DNA from: Stictocephala bisonia
Lineage: Eukaryota > Arthropoda > Insecta > Hemiptera > Membracidae
DNA length: 64,000 nucleotides
Reading direction: 5' to 3'
Assembly: GCA_035578905.1 (NCBI GenBank)
Contig: JAQJVL010000694.1
Coordinates: 1 to 64,000 of the forward strand
The translations under genes were made by a program, and so were the position numbers. Numbering within the stretch: position 1 is the stretch's first letter; every line of letters begins with the position of its first letter. The notes beneath the pieces were generated by a model. The model was not told where the DNA came from. It saw only the letters and a list, made by a program, of their open reading frames with translations, and did not search any database. This document shows positions 59,596-64,000 of the stretch, piece by piece.

Positions 59596-59724
59596 TTTCA
59601 TGTTATGACACTCATACAAGTTGTTTCCAAGGACTGCAAAACAACGTAATTCAAATCATGGTGTTCGGTTGATGGATTATATAAAAATATACACCACTAG
59701 GGAGGTCTGGAAATGAAATCATGC

Positions 59725-59860
59725 TAATACTACGAGGTTCGGATTCCACGTAAAGCTGGTATGTCCACTAGTTGTCCTGGTTATTGAGTTATTAGCAAAT
59801 GGCTCCATAGGGAACAATCGACCTTAATTTGTAACAATGACTACAAAAAATATGTCTGTA
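59725..59860 (+). repeat. SINE-like repeat, copy 3 (3' part)
   Basis: TTCGGATTCCACGTAAAGCT and AACAATGACTACAAA match 3,890-3,990. Confidence 0.7.
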
Positions 59861-60615
59861 TATGTACGATCAACGCCTTAGTGACCATTAATTACAATAA
59901 GTAATACAGTTATAGTTGGTGCTATGAAAATATAATTTTGGTTTATTTTTAAGAAGTGGTACTGGTATTGATGAGTAATGAAGTGTGATAGCATTGATGT
60001 GTCAATCTCGAATATCTACTATCGATGTTTGACGTTAAGTGGGTCTGGTGGCAATAGAGAGTCATCAATCTCCAACAAGTGTAATCTGTTGTTGTATTTC
60101 CTATTAAAATTGGCCTAGTGTCGCTGTACTATTTAGGTTTCTTTTCGCATAATACAAAAATAAATGAATAAATGGAAAAATTACGTGCTCTTTAATAACA
60201 TCTCAGATACAACATTTAACAAGTAGATGAACATAAATATGCATTATTTATATTATTTTATAACAGAATGACACTGAAAATAGTATTTTATCCCTTATTC
60301 GCATGATAAATACAGAAGCGTACGTATTCACTTTCTATATTTTCCTCTTTCTGCTTAGAGACACTTTTTCACTATCAATGTTATAGAATAATTAATTCCA
60401 TATGATTTATTTCACATTACTGTACTTTAAAGGTCTACGTGTTTTCAGGGACGTTAAAATATGTGTTTATCTTCTCTAAATGAGAATGATTTAAAAAAAA
60501 TTGTTTATGATAGAACATAATCATCAAAGTAACCATGCTGTAGCAATTTTAAGTTTATAGTGGTTCTGTGTACAACAATTTTAAATTTTAACTAGAACTT
60601 ACTAAATCAGTTATC
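59861..60615. other. Nothing recognised
   Basis: AT-rich non-coding sequence. Confidence 0.4.
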
Positions 60616-60619
60616 ATTT

Positions 60620-60705
60620 ATACCACTAAACGTGTATGGATGAGTGAGTGGGACAACACGCTCAAAATATGATGCACCCACCCATACACGTACTTCGGTT
60701 GGGAC
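60620..60705. repeat. Minisatellite, CACTGTACGTG family, locus 4
   Basis: Two opposed units: CACTAAACGTGTATGGATGAG and, inverted, CACCCACCCATACACGTAC. Confidence 0.65.
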
Positions 60706-61765
60706 CTCTGCTGTACTAAACAATTTAATATACAGGTTTATAGCATTGTTAATGGTAGATTATGGTTACACTATTTATATATTTTTTACTTTTAACTACA
60801 AATTGGAACAGTGTTTAAATATATTGCCTTAAATTCCAAATTAGTTATTTTTAAACATTCCGAAATTACGTGGCTTAGGAGTAAAAGTTTATTTTATACA
60901 TTACTCAAAAATGTCTAACAATGTCCACACAATCTATTGAATTAACAAGTGTGCTTATAATGACTTTTTTTAAATACTTATTTGTACTATGTCTGATGAC
61001 TCAAATGTTTGGTTCACCTCGCATAAATATTTGAAAGTGTTTTTGAACATTTAAACAAACATTTTATTGATAAGACTCGTCACGATTTGGTTAACTTAAT
61101 AGGCTGGTTACTATTTGGTAATAATTATAAAAAGGGTTTAACTATGTTTAGGTTAAGGAAAGTTTTATCAATATATGAAACTATTTTTGTGACGAAAAAA
61201 GTAAACTTGGATTAGATAATTTTTAGAGTTAATTTGGCCAAACGTGCCAAAGGAAATATGAGGAAATATCATCAACAATTTGCCGAGTGTAGGTGAGCCA
61301 TTTCTAGGTAGCGATAAAGCATTATATTCCCTTTAACTCCGGCCATTTCAAACATTGCATACTTTGAGATATTTATTGATACCTCACCTTGTTTTCGAGT
61401 AAAACCCTTTTCATATGATTTATTTTTGTCAGTAATACTATGGAGTTTTGATTTTACAAGAGCTGAAATACATAGTTATTACTACTCATTTTTTATTAAA
61501 TATTCTCTAAATGTACTAACTGCGTGGTATGAAAGTTAAAGGTGATATGAACTGGTTAAGCAGTATAAATACTAAGTTTGAGATATTAAGTAGACAGTAA
61601 GTAGAAATGTTGTGTTAGTTTAAAAACACTTAAAGTGTTAGAAATATCCAAGAAATTTAGCAATACAGTTGAAATCATTAAATGCACTTTTTGTTAGGTA
61701 CTATTCACTCTTATCAGTTTACGTAGGCCTGAAGGCCTGTGCGTGAACGTTATTCAATAAGTTAC
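60706..61765. other. Nothing recognised
   Basis: AT-rich non-coding sequence. Confidence 0.4.
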
Positions 61766-61769
61766 AGTT

Positions 61770-61845
61770 AGCTCAATTGGGGATTCGAACCTTAGACATT
61801 ACACTCCACAGTCTTAGCGTTAGCCACTGACCCATCAAGGCGGCA
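61770..61845 (-). repeat. tRNA-derived SINE head
   Basis: On the minus strand TGGGTCAGTGGCTAACG (A-box-like, 61,835-61,819) is followed about 30 bp later by GGTTCGAATCCCC (B box, 61,791-61,779). This is tRNA-like, but no complete cloverleaf was folded, so it is called SINE-derived and not a tRNA gene. Confidence 0.65.
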
Positions 61846-61854
61846 AATACGCTT

Positions 61855-61874
61855 TATATATATATATATATATT
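61855..61874. repeat. (TA)n microsatellite
   Basis: Short TA run bordering the SINE head. Confidence 0.9.
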
Positions 61875-62249
61875 GGCTTACAGTAGTTGTAGTTGTAAGT
61901 ATAGATACAAATCCAATGGTAATATTTCCTAAACGTTAGACGCAAACTGCCACTGAATTACTAGTTTAGGACATTTTGTAAAACACTGTAATTCAATTCA
62001 ACTAGGACTTTTAATCTTACCGCATTATTATATAAACTTTTCTTTAATATGAAGTACAATTAGATCTTTGTTCAATTGCTAAGCACTGATATTACATTTA
62101 GTCCATTATTTATTTGAGAAATAGTTTTCCAAGATTTATTTATTTATTTGGTATCTTCAGTCTCAAATGATATTGAATTAAAGCACAACTCGTTTTTAAC
62201 ACAATAAACATTTGCTGACGTTACACGGCTATTTACATCGTATTTATTT

Positions 62250-62253
<4 letters not shown>

Positions 62254-62298
<45 letters not shown>
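62254..62298. repeat. (GA)n microsatellite
   Basis: Uninterrupted GA dinucleotides. The Arg-Glu open frame is a by-product. Confidence 0.97.
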
Positions 62299-62303
<5 letters not shown>

Positions 62304-62434
62304 GGAAGGAATAATAATAATTATAATTTTTTTTGCATAAGGAACAGTATAGACAATTGTATTGCAATAGTAGTCACGATATTTACTAATTTAATAATTT
62401 GTCATTCATATATATATGTACTAAAGAAAATATA

Positions 62435-62615
62435 AACGCCCCATATTCCAACTCTTCATTTGAATTTTCTGATAAAGAGAGAGTTGTGTCATCAGCATTC
62501 TGCACGAGTGTCCCATGCTGCAGTGATTAGCAACTACAGAAAAAGGAGAGGGCTAAGGATTGATCCCTGCGGGACTCCATATTATATGTTCCTAGAACCA
62601 AGTCGTACTTCAGAC
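62435..62615 (-). pseudogene. LINE reverse transcriptase palm fragment
   Basis: On the minus strand YGVPQGSILSPLLFL (about 62,582-62,536) is followed, after a stop and a frame change, by ADDTTLSLSENSNEELE (about 62,492-62,442). GVPQGS.L.P(L)LF and (Y)ADDT are RT motifs of non-LTR retrotransposons, normally about 30 residues apart. Here the tyrosine of YADD is replaced by Asn and the stretch between the motifs is shortened. Upstream SEVRLGSRN and a stop fit the usual R...(G)....G.PQGS lead. It is a short dead fragment and the only place in the window where a LINE active-site motif is visible. Confidence 0.8.
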
Positions 62616-63009
62616 TATAAACTATAGGAAGACACATTTCAGGATGTACTATTCAAAACTAAAATTAACAATAATACATTTAACTAGTAAGTATTCTTCA
62701 GTAATATCTAGGTATTTTAAATAAAATAAAAATAAAGCTTCTTAGAAACACAAGAGATGATCTTAAATTTGTATTTTATTAAAGTTCTAATAATCAACAC
62801 TGTTGACGTAAAATGTTCCCTATACGATATGGCTTATCACATACTACATTTGCAGTAAGGTGATTAATGTATTTCTCTAAACACGGATAACATAACGATT
62901 TAAATATAGAGTATGTTATCACCAAATAAACGGAAGGGATGGTTTTAATATTTACTGCAATTATTTTAAAAACACATTGATCTACTCAGAAAACATGATT
63001 GTTTCTATT

Positions 63010-63300
63010 CACAAATGAATTGTTTCAACTTCCAAAGGACACGTTTGCTTAAGACTACAACTACTGTAATGTGTTACAATGACATTTCAAAACCCAGATA
63101 ACATTCACAGAACACATTCTAACTTTCTAGTTACTGAACATGCATAGTTGAAATGTATTTAGTGTGTCAACTAATGTAATATTTTACAAATGCATTATAC
63201 GACCAAGAGAATATTCAACAAAACACATTCTGGCTGTGGTTACAGAATATGTATACTTGGTTGTAATGTTTGATATGTCATCTTATGTAATATTATTTTA
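63010..63300. repeat. Diverged ~111-bp tandem duplication
   Basis: AACACATTCT at 63,111 and 63,222, each followed by GTTACTGAA/GTTACAGAA, TGTATTTAGTGTGTCA-like sequence and CTTATGTAATATT/CTAATGTAATATT. Confidence 0.65.
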
Positions 63301-63445
63301 TTAAAGTGTTGGATGATACAAAGTCATTGTTTTGGAAATAATTATTTGTTTTTTTTTTACATGAGATTATATTTATAGTTTGATATTCATCGTTGCAATA
63401 ATGAATATTGTTTTATAAATTATATGTTGATATGATTTCAATATA

Positions 63446-63915
63446 CAGGGGTGTAACAAAACTATCTATATAAACTGTAGGATATCGTTCCTAGGGTGAA
63501 ATGAAGCAAAAAACTGTATGCAACGAATTGTCTATCTCATTTCGTTTACTGTCTGTCTGTCAGTATGTGTTTGTTACTATTTAAAATGGTTAAACACAAA
63601 TTACTTGAAAATAAATGGCTTTACGACAAAATGTCAAGATTGGTAAATGTTACTACTTTTAATAAGGGTTAAAACGATAAGTCGTTTTTGAAAAAAAATA
63701 AGAAAAAAAGAATTTATAACGATTTTTGTATGACACTGTACAGCCTCACATGCAAATGTAGACCAATTAAAAAAGAAATGAATAGGTTTGGGAAAATATA
63801 ATTAAGATAGGTAATATTTAGTTCTTTTATTAAGGATTAAAATCAATGCCTTGTTTTTAAAATTCAAATAAGAAACAAAGAATTTACAACGAGTTTTGTG
63901 TGACACTGTACAATT
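63446..63915. repeat. Diverged ~170-bp tandem duplication in a possible MITE
   Basis: TGTATGACACTGTACA (about 63,727) and TGTGTGACACTGTACA (about 63,897) both follow AAAGAATTTAYAACGA. The block begins TACAGGGGTGTAACAAAAC, which resembles an element terminus. The right end is not in the window. Confidence 0.55.
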
Positions 63916-64000
63916 TAGAATGGACCCATAGTGCATCAATGAAAGTCACAATTAATAATGGGCTTAAATAAAAGCGTATGAACACTCTAAATGTAACCAT

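Noticed and set aside
61770..61845. Functional tRNA gene
   Set aside because: A- and B-box-like strings are present, but I could not draw a full cloverleaf and it borders a repeat; a SINE head is the simpler reading.

Overview
This 64 kb window looks like nuclear DNA of an insect. It is AT-rich and intron-containing, with many microsatellites and an accumulation of eukaryotic transposon remnants (Ty3/gypsy, LINE, Penelope-like, hAT, PIF/Harbinger, mariner-like MITEs, tRNA-derived SINEs). AACCTAAC/TTAGGTT-rich patches and a 19.5-20.4 kb protein of a type I associate with hemipteroid and other arthropod genomes point to an insect, perhaps Hemiptera; the order is an inference. There is no bacterial or organellar signature, and I recognised no tRNA or rRNA gene.

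Only one host gene can be built with confidence: a six-exon, minus-strand, trypsin-fold gene from 49,019 down to 42,275. It encodes a secreted protein of 274 residues. All five introns are GT-AG, a TATA box and initiator lie just upstream, and an AATAAA lies 46 bp past the stop. All three catalytic triad positions are substituted (His to Asp80, Asp to Glu124, Ser to Trp221), and the usual R-IVGG activation junction is absent (LGIYDG). It is therefore a serine protease homologue (pseudoenzyme).

Layout. 0-9 kb: CA microsatellite, a TGGCGTC-motif repeat, a SINE-like repeat, degenerate minisatellites, then a hAT element (7,123-8,749) with matching termini and an 8-bp target duplication. 9.5-15 kb: a decayed Ty3/gypsy element, a Harbinger fragment and a LINE fragment. 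17-22 kb: a GGGTGGGTCA/CACTGTACGTG minisatellite, a second TGGCGTC repeat, a foldback, a truncated repetitive arthropod gene and a Penelope-like foldback with a 15-bp target duplication. 23.2-29.5 kb: two copies of one young Ty3/gypsy family, tail to tail; the larger keeps one 956-codon frame in which gag is joined to integrase because protease, reverse transcriptase and most of RNase H are missing. 30-31.2 kb: a dispersed repeat split by a Penelope-like foldback with hammerhead-ribozyme-like motifs. 32.2 kb: a LINE C-terminus. 33-42 kb: almost featureless apart from a minisatellite, a CA array and a SINE. 42.2-49.1 kb: the host gene. 50-64 kb: a 51-bp minisatellite of exactly 15 units, a duplicated ~0.6-kb segment, Penelope-like and LINE fragments, two MITE copies and simple repeats.

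Apart from the protease homologue, the coding material is transposon-derived and mostly broken, so there is no operon-like or pathway-level cooperation between genes here.
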